Source: Chimonanthus salicifolius (lineage: Eukaryota > Streptophyta > Magnoliopsida > Laurales > Calycanthaceae). Taken from it: a stretch of DNA of 64,000 nt. The stretch lies in assembly GCA_013350335.1 (NCBI GenBank), contig CM023539.1:12276302-12340301 (forward strand), read 5' to 3'. Shown in pieces: positions 21,838 through 33,215 of this stretch. The notes beneath the pieces were generated by a model that did not search any database, was not told the DNA's origin, and was given only the letters and a program-made list of their open reading frames with translations. How positions within the stretch are numbered: the stretch's first letter is position 1; each line of letters starts with the position of its first letter. The position numbers and the translations under genes were made by a program.

Positions 21838-23109
21838 GGTTCGGCCATACCCCATGGCCGAACCTCACCCTTTTAAACCTTAGTCACTCTTTTATTTAAT
21901 TAAAACCATCTAAGTGTCCCAAACTTTCAAATGAACCTTGGTAGGGTTCGGCCATACTACATGGCCGAACCTTACCACCTTGGGTTATGGCTCATATGTC
22001 CATTCTTTTGATCATTTCATCTTTTCATCCATATTTACAATAATGCCACTATACTACCCTTTGCCTAATTTTTCCATAGAAAACAAAGTCCATCAACAAG
22101 CCACCTTAGTGGGGTTCGGCCATACAACATGGCCGAACCTCAACATTTATTTTAGTCATTTAAACCCTTTAATCATATATCTCATTTGCCCAAATTCATT
22201 ATGAATGAATCACCAAGTCCATCAAATGACAATTGGTGGGGTTCGGCCACACAACATGGCCGAACCTCACCCTAGAGATTTTAATCCTATGTTCCATCAT
22301 CACCTTAATACTAAGTCCATAATTGATGTGATTTCCATCTTCTTGAAAGCGAAACCAAACAATCAAATATTTACATGGGGTTCGGCCATCCAAGGTGGCC
22401 GACCCTATGTCATGTTTTGGTCCTTTTACACATGTTTTTGGTCTCATTTAGACATAGGATAACTGTATAATGTTACCATGTTTTTACCCTTCAAAACCAT
22501 CCAATAAGTCCATCACTTTGTATGATTTCCATTTTGTAAAACTCAATCCAAATATCCACAAAATAGTCCATGGTGTTCGGCCATACATATAGCCGAACCC
22601 TGTGGTTCTCTTGGTGTAATTATTCCAACCTTTGTCCATGGTTTTAATCCACAATTTAACCATAGCATTAGTATGGTTCAGCCAAGCCATAGTTACCCAA
22701 AAACAGTAAGCTTATCTTCACTTTAAATCCTTTAAAAATCTTCATTAACTACTGTGGATTTTATCCGTCAAACACCATTAAGAATCACCAAGTTTTTCCA
22801 TGGGGTTCGGCCATCCAATGGGCCCGAACCCTATGGTCCATATTTTATCATTTAAACATCATAATTCTAGATTAAATTCCTTGATGTGTTCGGCCAATCC
22901 ATAGCCCAAAACATGACACTTGAAATCATAATTTTAGAACTCTTCAAAGCATGCAATCAATTTAACTTAGCATCCAAATTAATCCATTCTTTTCATGGGG
23001 TTCTGCCATCCCATGTGGCCGAACCCTATAATCCATTTTTTTCATCTTATTCATGCACTTCCAACCAATATCTAACCCTTGTTAGATTCGGCCATCCAAT
23101 GGCCGGATC
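21838..23109. repeat. Array of GGTTCGGCCAT...ATGGCCGAACC palindromes
   Basis: At least seven near-perfect inverted repeats with arms GGTTCGGCCAT / ATGGCCGAACC and 4-8 bp loops, near 21838, 21944, 22112, 22239, 22378, 22574 and 22996. Decayed versions lie near 22801, 22886 and 23083. Spacing is about 80-220 bp. The array is repeated in the other LTR (30769-31530, 35140-35175, 50584-50810). Each unit could fold as a hairpin in RNA or single-stranded DNA. Confidence 0.85.
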
Positions 23110-24568
23110 ATGATTCATTATTGAAAATAGTTTATCGAAAACCTACCGTTTCCGCGACTCCTCCAATTGATCTTCACTTTGGCTTGTTTCTTTCCATTTC
23201 TTAGCCTCTCCTTCTTCTTGATTCCTTGATAGAGAGATCGGTCAAGGACTGATTAAGCAACCAGCTGCTGCTCTTGGTAGAAAACGGCAAAGAGAGAGAG
23301 ATAGAATTTTTGACTTTGGATGGGGAAACCTTGATGCCAACTCCTTTGCTCAAAGTATACTTTTGTCTTGGTGAAATAAATCAATCAAGGACTGATTTCA
23401 TATCAATAATCCAGCTGCTGTTCTTGATGTTTGGAGAGATGGAGGACGCCCAAGAGAGGAAGAGATTGTGGTAGAAAATGAAATCCTCTTGGCTAATCAA
23501 ATTCAGCCCAAGGTTTAATCTTGTGTAACTCACCTCTCCATAATTAAAATCCTTTAAGGTCCTTGGGGTTTCATCTATCAAATGAAACCTCCATGTGGTC
23601 CCAACGTCTCTCCTTACCATTGAAGGTGAGAGTTTCATATGGAAATGAAACTCCCACACCAACGGCTAGTCTTTGTAACAGCCAACCTTTCATTCATATC
23701 TTACATGGGAGTTTCAAATGAAACTCCACGTGCTTCACCGTCTCCCATTGGCTGTTTCTTTTAAGATGAAACCCACCATGTTCCAACGACCCTATGCTTG
23801 TATTTGTGATTTAAGTCTTCTCCTCATTCATCTCTCATTAAATAATTCAAACTGGAGTTTCATCATTAGATGAAACTCTTTCCCTCCTCCAACATCTCCC
23901 ATGTAATTTCAAAATGTAACTCTCATTTCATTTATCACTTAAATGGGAGTTACATGCATGGTAAAGCCTCCCATGCAGCCAACGTTTCTTTATTGTGTTA
24001 AAACCTACCACCAGCCCACACCACCATCTTACACACACTTCACTCATTAAAATAATTATTCCATCTACCTCATTTATTTAACTCACCCAAACTCAACTCA
24101 TTTATTAATGTAACTCAACTAATAAAGTCCACTCAACTAAACTCCATCATTTTATTCAACTCAAACCCAACTCAAACATTTAACTCATCTTAACCCAATT
24201 AAGCTTTGAGCTCAATTAATGGTCAAACATGTCAACCACAACCCATTGGCTCCAATTTGGCCATTTTGACCCATTTAACAAAATTTGACCCAATTATGAT
24301 TTTCGACCCGTTTATGTACATCTTTTCCATTTATTGTTTTGTAATCAAAACTACTAACCATTGGGTCTTAATTGAACCATTGACCCATTTAAATTCAACT
24401 CAAGTATTTCACAATGGCAATACTGTAAATATGAATAAATTCATATAAATTTATAACTTTGAAATTCCAGGGTGTTACAATACAATACTCTTTTTATAAT
24501 TTTCGTCCCGAAAATCGAACGAAGTAGGATTTCAAAATAAATCATACAAACAATTCAGGGTGAGATGT

Positions 24569-25072
24569 TCATGTTCTTATCTCCGATTCCAGTTCCCAAG
24601 TGGCTTCCTCAACACCATGTCGATCCCATACCACCTTGACGAACTGAATCGCTCGGTTACGCAACACCCTTTGCTCACTCTCTAATATTCTGACCGGCTT
24701 CTCAACATAAGTGACGTCGTTTTGCACATCTATATCTTGCACATTCAAAACATGAGACAGATCAGGGTTGTACTTCCTCAGCATCGACACATGAAATACA
24801 TCATGTAAAGACGCCAATTGAGAAGGAAGTGCCAACTGATAGGCTACATCTCCCATCCTTCTAATAATTGAAAACGGTCCCACATATCTCGGCGACAATT
24901 TTCCTTTCTTCCCAAATCTCATGTGCCCTTTTCGTGGCGAGACCTTCAAAAATACCATGTCCCCCACTTCAAATTCGAGGAACCTCCTCCTTTTATCAGC
25001 ATAGCTCTTTTGCCGACTCTGTGCGGTCAACAAATACTTACGTATCAACTGAATGTGCAGTAGTTTCTGCAA
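24569..25072 (-). pseudogene. Pol C-terminus: integrase tail and chromodomain
   Basis: 167 codons on the minus strand. The first two thirds are the integrase C-terminal (GPY/F-type) region, with KSYADKRRR, FEVGDMVFLKVSP and LSPRYVGPF near residues 18-65 and 'HDVFHVSMLRKY' near 90. The last 45 residues are a chromodomain, recognisable by PVRILESEQRVLRN and VVWDRHGVEEATWELE. A C-terminal chromodomain marks the chromovirus branch and may steer integration toward methylated-histone chromatin. The overlap with the upstream integrase frame shows a frameshift near 25040-25070. The frame ends at ESEIRT, slightly short for the family. Confidence 0.92.
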
Positions 25073-26078
25073 CTAGTTCGGGTCCAATTAACGCAGGTTC
25101 GCCGACCTCGGTCCAGCACACTGGTGACCTGCATGGTCTACCATACAAAGCTTCAAATGGTGCCATCTGAAGGCTTGCTTGGTAGCTATTGTTATAAGAA
25201 AACTCCACCAATGGCAAATGATCCTCCCATCCACCTTTGAAGTCTAGCATGCATGCCCTCAGCATGTCCTCCAGTGTTTGTATTGTCCTTTCCGATTGTC
25301 CATCGGTATGTGGATGGAATGCTGTGCTAATAAGTAGATCGGTCCCCATGGCCGACTGCATGCTCTGCCACACCCTTCCGGTGAATCGGCCATCTCTATC
25401 AGACACTATGGTCCGTGGGATACCATGTAATCTGATGATGTCTTTGATATATCTCCGACCCAATGTCTCTGATGAATCCGTCATCCTGATGGGTAGAAAG
25501 TGGGCCGACTTAGTCAATCGGTCTACCACAACCCATATTGCATCATTGCCCTTCGAGGACCTCGGCAACCCTGCCACAAAGTCCATGGAAATGTGCTCCC
25601 ATTTCCATTCCGGCACTGCTAAGGGTTTGAGTAACCCTAGTGGCTTCTGGTGTTCCGTCTTAACCTGCTGACAAGTTAAGCAGTGTGCTACAAATTCTGC
25701 CACATCTCTTTTGAGTCCATGCCACCAATAATGTCTGTTCAGGTCATGATACATCTTGGTGCTACCCGGATGTATGTTGAGCTTGGTCTGATGTGCTTCA
25801 ACCAACAACTCTTTTCTGCAGCTTTTTGGCACATATATTCTTCCCCGGAATACAAGACCTTGTCCTGGTTGTAATTCCCATTCCGGTATGACAACGCCAG
25901 TGGACATCTTGGCCCATATCCCCTCCACTTCCGGATCTGCTCTTTGCTCTTGTTCAATCTTTGTAACCATGTTGGATCGTATGATCAAATTGTACAAACT
26001 CCCATGGTTTGTGATGTATAGATTGAACTCTCGAATGGTGTTTAACATCTCCCATTCGGTCCTGATCAGACATGCCAC
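25038..26078 (-). pseudogene. Integrase (HHCC zinc domain and catalytic core)
   Basis: 346 codons on the minus strand. The HHCC domain runs from about residue 100 (HPGSTKMYHDLNRHYWW) to CLTCQQVKTEHQ. The catalytic core then shows the first Asp in HISMDFVAGLP, the second in TIVSDRDGRFTG and the Glu in HPHTDGQSERTIQTLE. All three catalytic acids are present. It connects after a frameshift near 26070 with the RNase H frame upstream and near 25040-25070 with the chromodomain frame downstream. In an intact element this enzyme inserts the cDNA. Confidence 0.93.
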
Positions 26079-27889
26079 TGATGCATGAGATATGCGGCTG
26101 AGAGCATCCGCCCCTTGTTTGCCTTTCCCGGATGATATCGGAGCGCAAATTCATAGTCCGCCAGATATTCCATCCATCTGCGCTGCCTTAGGTTGAGCTC
26201 TTTCTGATCAAATAAATACTTCAAGCTCTTATGATCTGAAAAGACTTCAAACTTCTCACCATATAGATAGTGTCTCCAGCTTTTAAGAGCGAAGACCACT
26301 GCAGCTAATTCCAAATCATGTGTGGGGTAGAGGCGTTCATGTATCTTTAGTTGTCTTGAACCATATGCCACCACACGATGACGTTGCATGAGTGAACATC
26401 CCAGTCCCTCTCTTGATGCATCGCATTGAACTTCATAACCTTTGCCTCTTTCCGGCAAAACTAAAATAGGAGCAGTCGTAAGTCTACTTTTCAGCTCCTC
26501 AAACCTCCGATTACACAGATCTGTCCACTCATATTTGACTCCTTTCTGCATGAGTCGAGTCAATGGGGATGCAATTTTGGAGAAGTCCATGATAAACTTC
26601 CGATAGTATCCAGCCAAACCCAGAAAGCTACGGATTTCAGTGACATTCTTTGGTGCTTTCCACTCACTTACTGCTGCCACCTTAGCCGGATCCACGGCTA
26701 TACCATTTTCTGTTATGACGTGCCCCAAGAATTTGACCTCAGGTAGCCAAAATATGCATTTGCTTGCTTTGGCATACAACTTGTTTTGTCTCAAAGTGTT
26801 CAATACTATTCGTAGATGCTCAGCATGATCCTTCTGACTCTTGGAATAGATCAGGATATTGTCAATGAACACTATAACAAACTGATCCAGATATGGATGG
26901 AAGATTCTGTTCATTAAGTCCATGAACACAGCCGGTGCGTTGGTAAGCCCAAAAGGCATGACTACAAATTCAAATAGTCCATACCGTGTCCTGAAAGCTG
27001 TCTTCTCTATATCTTCCTCCCTGACCCGGATTTGATGATAACCAGACATCAGATCAATCTTGGAAAAATGACTGGAACCCCTCAACTGATCAAATAAATC
27101 ATCGATCCTGGGTAGAGGATACTTGTTTCGAACAGTTAACTGATTCAACGTCCGGTAGTCCACACACATTCTGAGTGAACCGTCCTTCTTTTTCACGAAC
27201 AACACTGGAGCTCCCCATGATGATGTGCTGTTCCGAATACAACCCAGTCTGAGTAACTCATCAAGCTGCTTCTTCAACTCGGACATTTCTGCTGGTGCCA
27301 TCCGATAATGGGGTAGAGACACTGGTGAAGCACCAGGATACAACTTGATCTCAAAATTGAGCTCCCTCATAGGTGGTAAACCAGGGAGTTCTTTTGGAAA
27401 GACATCAACAAATTCTTTCACAATTGCAGGAAGCTCAGTGACTGGTGCTTTGTTGATGACAATATTGTTCAACACAAAAAGATGTAACCCTTCCTGCAGT
27501 CTGCTTTGCTTGTCAGCACGCACTATATACTGCTTCCCCTCAGGTGACCAAAATGTCACTCTTCGGCGATAACAATCAATATTGGCTTCATAACTAGCCA
27601 ACCAGTCCATGCCGAATATAATATCGTATTCAGTCATGTCGAGTACTTGATAATTGAACTCAAATCTGAGTCCAGCGAGTTCTGCATTTATGGCTGTGCA
27701 TATGAGTCCCAAAGACGTGTCTTCGACAGGAGATACTACTGTAAGTGTGGTGGAAAGCTTTTGAACTAGTGTATCAGTAGCAGTTATAAAGGATGCAGAT
27801 ATAAAAGAGTGCGAAGCTCCAGAATCAAACAATGCATAAGCATAAGAACTATTGACAATGGCCATACCTTGAATCACAGAATGATCCAC
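26066..27889 (-). pseudogene. Protease, reverse transcriptase and RNase H of the chromodomain element
   Basis: 607 codons on the minus strand. The retropepsin motif [13 protein letters not shown] is near residue 20. RT follows, with [20 protein letters not shown] near 260 and [13 protein letters not shown] near 295. The polymerase box reads [11 protein letters not shown]: the second Asp of the F/YxDD motif is Asn, one G-to-A change, which should abolish polymerisation. RNase H starts at [14 protein letters not shown] and contains [10 protein letters not shown] and [12 protein letters not shown]. The frame runs on past the end of RNase H into a shift, and integrase continues in another frame. 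The longest surviving piece of this polyprotein. Confidence 0.94.
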
Positions 27890-29192
27890 ATCCTCAGGAG
27901 GTTCCAGAGCAAATAGTCGTCCAGATCCGGTAGGATTAGGCGCTCGACCCGCCTGATTATAAGTCCTGCCTCCTCGGGAGTTAGCTGGCCTAGCTGGTGG
28001 ACGGAAAGATCCTCTGGAATATGAGAGCTTATTGAGCTTTGGACAGTCTCTCTTGAAGTGACCCGGCTAATCACAGTGGAAACAGTTGTTCACCGCTCTG
28101 AATGACTGGGTGGCTGATGCAGATGGGGAGCGCTGGTTGGGACGAAAGCCCCCCGTGGACCCTGCAGATGGTGTGGGTCTACTGAAGTTCGGTCAGAACC
28201 TCTTGTTGGGCTGGAACCCACCCCTCCCACTTGGAGCTCGACGGTTGTCAAACCGCACCACTGCATTCAACCCCTGTTCTGCTATTGTGGCCTTGCTGAC
28301 CACCTCAGCCAATGTGGTGCACTTGAATATGGTCACTTTGGCCCTGATATTTGGCCGTAGACCCCTCTCAAACTTCCTGGCCCTGCGATGTTCCGTGTCC
28401 ACCATATAGAATGCATAAATGGATAAACTGAGAAATTTTCGGTGATATTTTGCCACCGTCATAGAGCCCTGTACCAAAGACAGAAAGGCTTGGGTCTGTC
28501 GCTCCTTCTCCTCCTCCGGAAAGTAGTGTTCCAGGAAGGTTGCTGAAAACTCATTCCATGTCATGGCCGTCCTCTCCCTAACTGGTATGAGTGCCCTCTG
28601 CTTCTCCACCACCTCCCACCATTACCGGCATCTTCTATCAGTTGTGAAGTAGCCAGTAGAATCCTGTCAGCATGACTCGAGATCTTAAGTAAATTTAAGA
28701 TCTGAGTGATCTTCTTCAGCCAATGCTCGGATTCGACAGCCTCTTCCTTCCCTTTGAAGTAGGGAGGACGCTGTTGCTGGAACTCTCGAGCCATACTCCG
28801 GTCACTGGCATCTTTGGAACTTTCACTCCCATTCGCATGTTGCTGGAGTACAGAGGTTACCACTGCTTGAACTAAACCCTAAAGTTCAAGCGGCACATGT
28901 GGTATATGTAAACCACTGTTCCCCTTCTCCCTCTTTCCGAGATAAGTATTCCCGCTCCTTCCTGTCTCGTAGAGAATGATGTGACTCTTCAGAATGGTGT
29001 GACTTTTCAGAGTGATGTGACCGTTCAGAATGATGTGACTCTTCTTCATTATGTGTTTTTTCCAGCCCCTTCTTTAGGCTGAGAATGCTCTTCCTCTGGT
29101 GGAGATCTTTCCCTTCCTTCCTCATACTGAACGAGTGGTATCTCTTTTTCTTTCCCTTTCTTGCTTTGTAGGATCTTTCTTTTTGGTGCCAT
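27890..29192 (-). pseudogene. Gag of the chromodomain element, frameshifted
   Basis: A probable start ATG at 29192 (minus) begins MAPKRKILQSKKGKEKE but stops after about 48 codons. The adjacent frame (29125-28886) carries four SHHSEx hexapeptide repeats from an 18-bp minisatellite. Further pieces at 28863-28561 (RPPYFKGKEEAVESEHWLKK) and 28612-28193 (WNEFSATFLEHYFPEEEKERQ) are a typical gypsy gag capsid. Near 28070-28030 a CCHC zinc knuckle is present but has an in-frame TAG between its second Cys and its His. Several shifts and stops prevent a full-length product. Confidence 0.88.
28966..29046 (-). repeat. 18-bp minisatellite in gag (SHHSEx repeats)
   Basis: About four tandem copies of an 18-bp unit (plus strand 'cagaatgatgtgactctt'-like) encode a His/Ser/Glu hexapeptide repeat in the N-terminal part of gag. 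Confidence 0.8.
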
Positions 29193-29580
29193 TTCCTAAG
29201 TCATGAAAATATAATTGACTTAGTTTCTTCATACAGTTTGTGTTTTCACTACTTTGGGGAGATTTCCAAATAAGCAATCTTGATTTTCTTTTGTTTTTAG
29301 GGAAATTTCTAAATCCCTATTTGTTTATTTTCTTTCTCAATTTGGAGAATATTGGGGGATGTATATCCTATTTTGCTACGTTTGATAAATCAATTATAAT
29401 ACAGTACTTTTGCTATCTTTCACTGTTGTTCCCAGATTGATTTGTTCAGTCCGAGTCCACGAAGTAAATTAATCCGGCCTCCAGTCAGCGGACTCCGAAG
29501 AGTCAGTCAGTTGGGATTCTTATCCGTCAGTGAGACATGAATCCGTCTTAATCTTACTTCGGAAGATTCAACTCCCATTT

Positions 29581-29593
29581 CGCTCTGATACCA
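29581..29593 (-). other. Primer binding site, initiator Met tRNA type (minus strand)
   Basis: TGGTATCAGAGCG on the minus strand, two bases inside the 5' LTR end (GGGGTGTTACA). Confidence 0.92.
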
Positions 29594-29595
29594 AC

Positions 29596-31731
29596 TGTAA
29601 CACCCCGCCCTTTTCACTCTAATTTTCAGAGTTTATTTTTTTTTAAAATATAATAATCAAGTGATAGGGCGGAGTGTCACGACGCGAGTTAAGTTCGGAT
29701 CTCTAAATCCGACCATTAACTGGCCAAGCCCATGTGCGTATGAACTAAGTCCATAAAACTGATCCGCATATGGTACATATATAACTTGCGGAATTAACTT
29801 AGTCTTCAACTAACTGGGGTTATAATAGATCCTAAGACTAATCCATTTTTAACTTAAGATAGCAAAGTACAAGATTTATTTTCCAAAATTACCAAATAAC
29901 CTTAGTCTACCATTCATTCCAAACCATCCAAACTAAAGCAAGCCATAGCATCTACCTAACTACTTATTACATGCCAACATAACTAATTACCAAATTACAT
30001 TGTCCGAATTCAAATAACAAATCCATATATAGTCCATTCATGTCCATTCAAATCCATTCCAAATGCCCAAGCTCCTATGCTTGGTTTTCTTCTCGATCCA
30101 CATTCTTCCCTTTCCCTGCGTCATCCACTAAGGATATAGATAGGGCGTTAGATCAACGCGCACAGTAGTGTTTCCGAATAGGGCTACCATATGGTTAGTA
30201 AAAAAAAACATGCAAATAGTATAATAATAATACATGTGTGACAAAATTCCATAAAAACATGCTATGAATGAAATGGACATGTAATGAGTCCCACCCATCA
30301 CCATTCAACATAGCCATCACTTGACGGGATTCTCATCGTCAAGGTAACCCACAGTGGTCTTTTGGACGCCCCGACGGAGTGTGGCCTCTGGATTCCTCCT
30401 GATGGGATTCTCATCATCAGGGTACCCCACAGTGGTCTTTCGGACGCCCCGATGGAGTGTGGCCTCCGATTACAACACCATCATCCCATGCCATGCATGA
30501 GATGTCTATGCAAACATGTCATTTAGAAACATAACTTTACAATCATATAAGATATCAAAATCAACATAAAACAGCATATGGAATAGTGGTTACAATAAAG
30601 GTAGGAAACCTACCCTAGATTACATTGTTTGACCTTTCCTTTGAACCGTCTTCCGAGCACGGCTTGTACACCGTTCTAGAAATCCGAACACCCTATGTAC
30701 ATGGCAGCACGTTAACCATTTGACCATATGATTTTAATTTGATCTAAAACCCAAAAATCCACTTTGTGGGGTTCGGCCATACCCCATGGCCGAACCTCAC
30801 CCTTTTAAACCTTAGTCACTATTTTATTTAATTAAAACCATCTAAGTGTCCCAAACTTTCAAGTGAACCTTGGTAGGGTTCGGCCATACTACATGGCCGA
30901 ACCTTACCACCTTGGGTTTTGGCTCATATGTCCATTCTTTTGATCATTTCATCTTTTCATCCACATTTACAATAATGCCACTATACTACCCTTTGCCTAA
31001 TTTTTCCTTAGAAAACAAAGTCCATCAACAAGCCACCTTAGTGGGGTTCGGCCATACAACATGGCCGAACCTCACCATTTATTTTAGTCATTTAAACCCT
31101 TTAACCATATATCTCATTTGCCCAAATTCGTTATGAATGAATCACCAAGTCCATCAAATGACAATTGGTGGGGTTCGGCCACACAACATGGCCGAACCTC
31201 ACCCTAGAGATTTTAATCCTATGTTCCATCATCACCTTAATAGTAAGTCCATAATTGATGTGATTTCCATCTTCTTGAAAGCCAAACCAAACAATCAAAT
31301 ATTTACATGGGGTTCGGCCATCCAAGGTGGCCGAACCCTATGTCATGTTTTGGTCCTTTTACACATGTTTTTGGTCTCATTTAGACATAGGATAACTGTA
31401 TAATGTTACCATGTTTTTACCCTTCAAAACCATCCAATAAGTCCATCACTTTGTATGATTTCCATTTTGTAAAACTCAATCCAAATATCCACAAAATAGT
31501 CCATGGGGTTCGGCCATACATATGGCCGAACCCTATGGTTCTCTTGGTGTAATTATTCTAACCTTTGTCCATGGTTTTAATCCACAATTTAACCATAGTA
31601 TTAGTATGGTTCAGCCAAGCCATAGTTACCCAAAAACAGTAAGCTTATCTTCACTTTAAATCCTTTAAAAATCTTCATTAACTACTGTGGATTTTATCCC
31701 TTAAACACCATTAAGAATCACCAAGTTTTTC
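29596..31731 (-). repeat. 5' LTR of the chromodomain element, first segment
   Basis: Aligns with 20663-22798 of the other LTR and stops exactly at the target duplication TTTTC (31727-31731) of the inserted solo LTR. Confidence 0.92.
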
Positions 31732-32588
31732 TGTAATAACCCGACCCTTTAAATTAGAAATAACAAATTTTTAGAACTTTTAACTCGGCTTTGTGACCGG
31801 TTAATATGATAGGGTACGGAAAGAGCTTCCCGAAAAAGGAGTATGTGACCCGATCAGAGGCCATTTGCTTAGTGATTTAGCCCGACAAAGTTCGGAGGGC
31901 ATTTTAGACATTACTTAAATGTCTTTTGTTTTACATATAAAATCATGAATAGTATTTTTTAGACCTCTTGAGTGTGAAAGACCACTCTTCTTATATATTC
32001 AGACCTTGAAATTCACACACATAATAAGCTTTTGAGTACGCTACTCAGTGGTATTTTCAGAATTTCACGATTATTCCTCGAAACGTGTATTTTACATATA
32101 CTTTTATCTAAAAACCCCGATTTTTAAGATACCCCGTATTCCAAAAATTAGCAAACTCAGATCACATTCGATCTGTATTTTATCAAACTCTTTGACATAT
32201 GTAGAATGTCGAAAAGGGTATTTTAAACACTAGTTTCGAAGTGTCAAAATCACGGTGATTATAAGCCGTCTATTTTATTAAAATGTTGACTTTGTGAAAA
32301 ATACCCTATTTTTTGTGTCAAAACAAAAAGTGAACGTTCCACCGTAGGTAAACCCTGTGTTCTTAACACACCTGGGTGTCGGATTTTTACGAGTTAAGGT
32401 CTAATATAGACGAACAGAAAAAGGGTAAGGTAACAGTAATTTTTACTGTTACCTGAGATAAGATTTTTTTCATCTTATCTTTCTCTTTCTGCCGACAGTC
32501 TTAAGAGATAAGATTTTTTTAACCCTTTGCCGACACCACAAACGGTCAGGGATCATCCAGCAGTTTTCAATAGTGTTTTTCAAAACAC

Positions 32589-32596
32589 TATAAATA
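32589..32596 (+). promoter_or_regulatory. Candidate TATA box of the 3.4 kb solo LTR
   Basis: TATAAATA followed about 30 bp later by a plausible start region. No other core promoter element is clear. Confidence 0.5.
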
Positions 32597-32929
32597 GGTG
32601 CAGTGAGTTTAAGTTAAAATCACAAATTTACGAAGTTTTATCAGATTTTCCATTTTCCTCTCTGCTGCCAGACGTTCACTGTTCCTCAAGTGGTTGTCTT
32701 AAATTCTTCAGAAGATTTCTGTAAGTGTTTATTTTAAGTTAATATTTTTAGTTTGTAGACCTCATTAAGAGGAAGCTAGATATTTAATTTCATTAGAAAA
32801 TGATTTACAGTTTTCTCTATAAAAATCAGCGAAGAAAATACAAAAAAATAGAAAAATTTGTCTGTGAATAGTGATTTGCGGCGCGCTGTGCAGGCCCTAA
32901 AGGGCATTTTGGTAATTTGGAAATTTACG

Positions 32930-33215
32930 GGTGAACAGTGCCCCGTGAACAGTATTTTTTGGTGAACAGTATTTACGGGTGAATAGTATTCATGAACAGT
33001 ATTTTTCGTGAACAGTATTTTTCACGGATGAATAGTGCCCGTGAATAGTATTTTTCGTGAACAGTATTTTTCACGGATGAATAGTGCCTGTGAATAGTAT
33101 TTTCATGAACAGTATTTTTACGGATGAATAGTGTCTGTGAACAGTAATTTTTGGTGAACAGTATTTTCGGATGAATAGTGCCTGTGAACAGTATTTTTCG
33201 ATGAATAGTATCCAG
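32930..33215 (+). repeat. Imperfect tandem repeat of GTGAACAGTATTTTT / GATGAATAGTGCC
   Basis: Ten or more alternating copies of 'gtgaacagtattttt' and 'ggatgaatagtgcc' in the transcribed part of the solo LTR, just downstream of the TATA box. Confidence 0.85.

Larger units (their letters stand above)
20663..24479 (-). repeat. 3' LTR of the chromodomain element (3817 bp)
   Basis: Plus-strand limits are TGTAACACCCCGCCC and CCAGGGTGTTACA. It contains a two-unit tandem block (21399-21540) and an array of short palindromes (21838-23109). Small open frames inside arise from these repeats and are not genes. Confidence 0.92.

Noticed and set aside
21938..22462. Small repeated frames with a GFGHTTWPN-like peptide in the chromodomain-element LTR
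   Set aside because: They are translations of the GGTTCGGCCAT palindromes and occur on both strands, so they reflect the repeat, not a gene.
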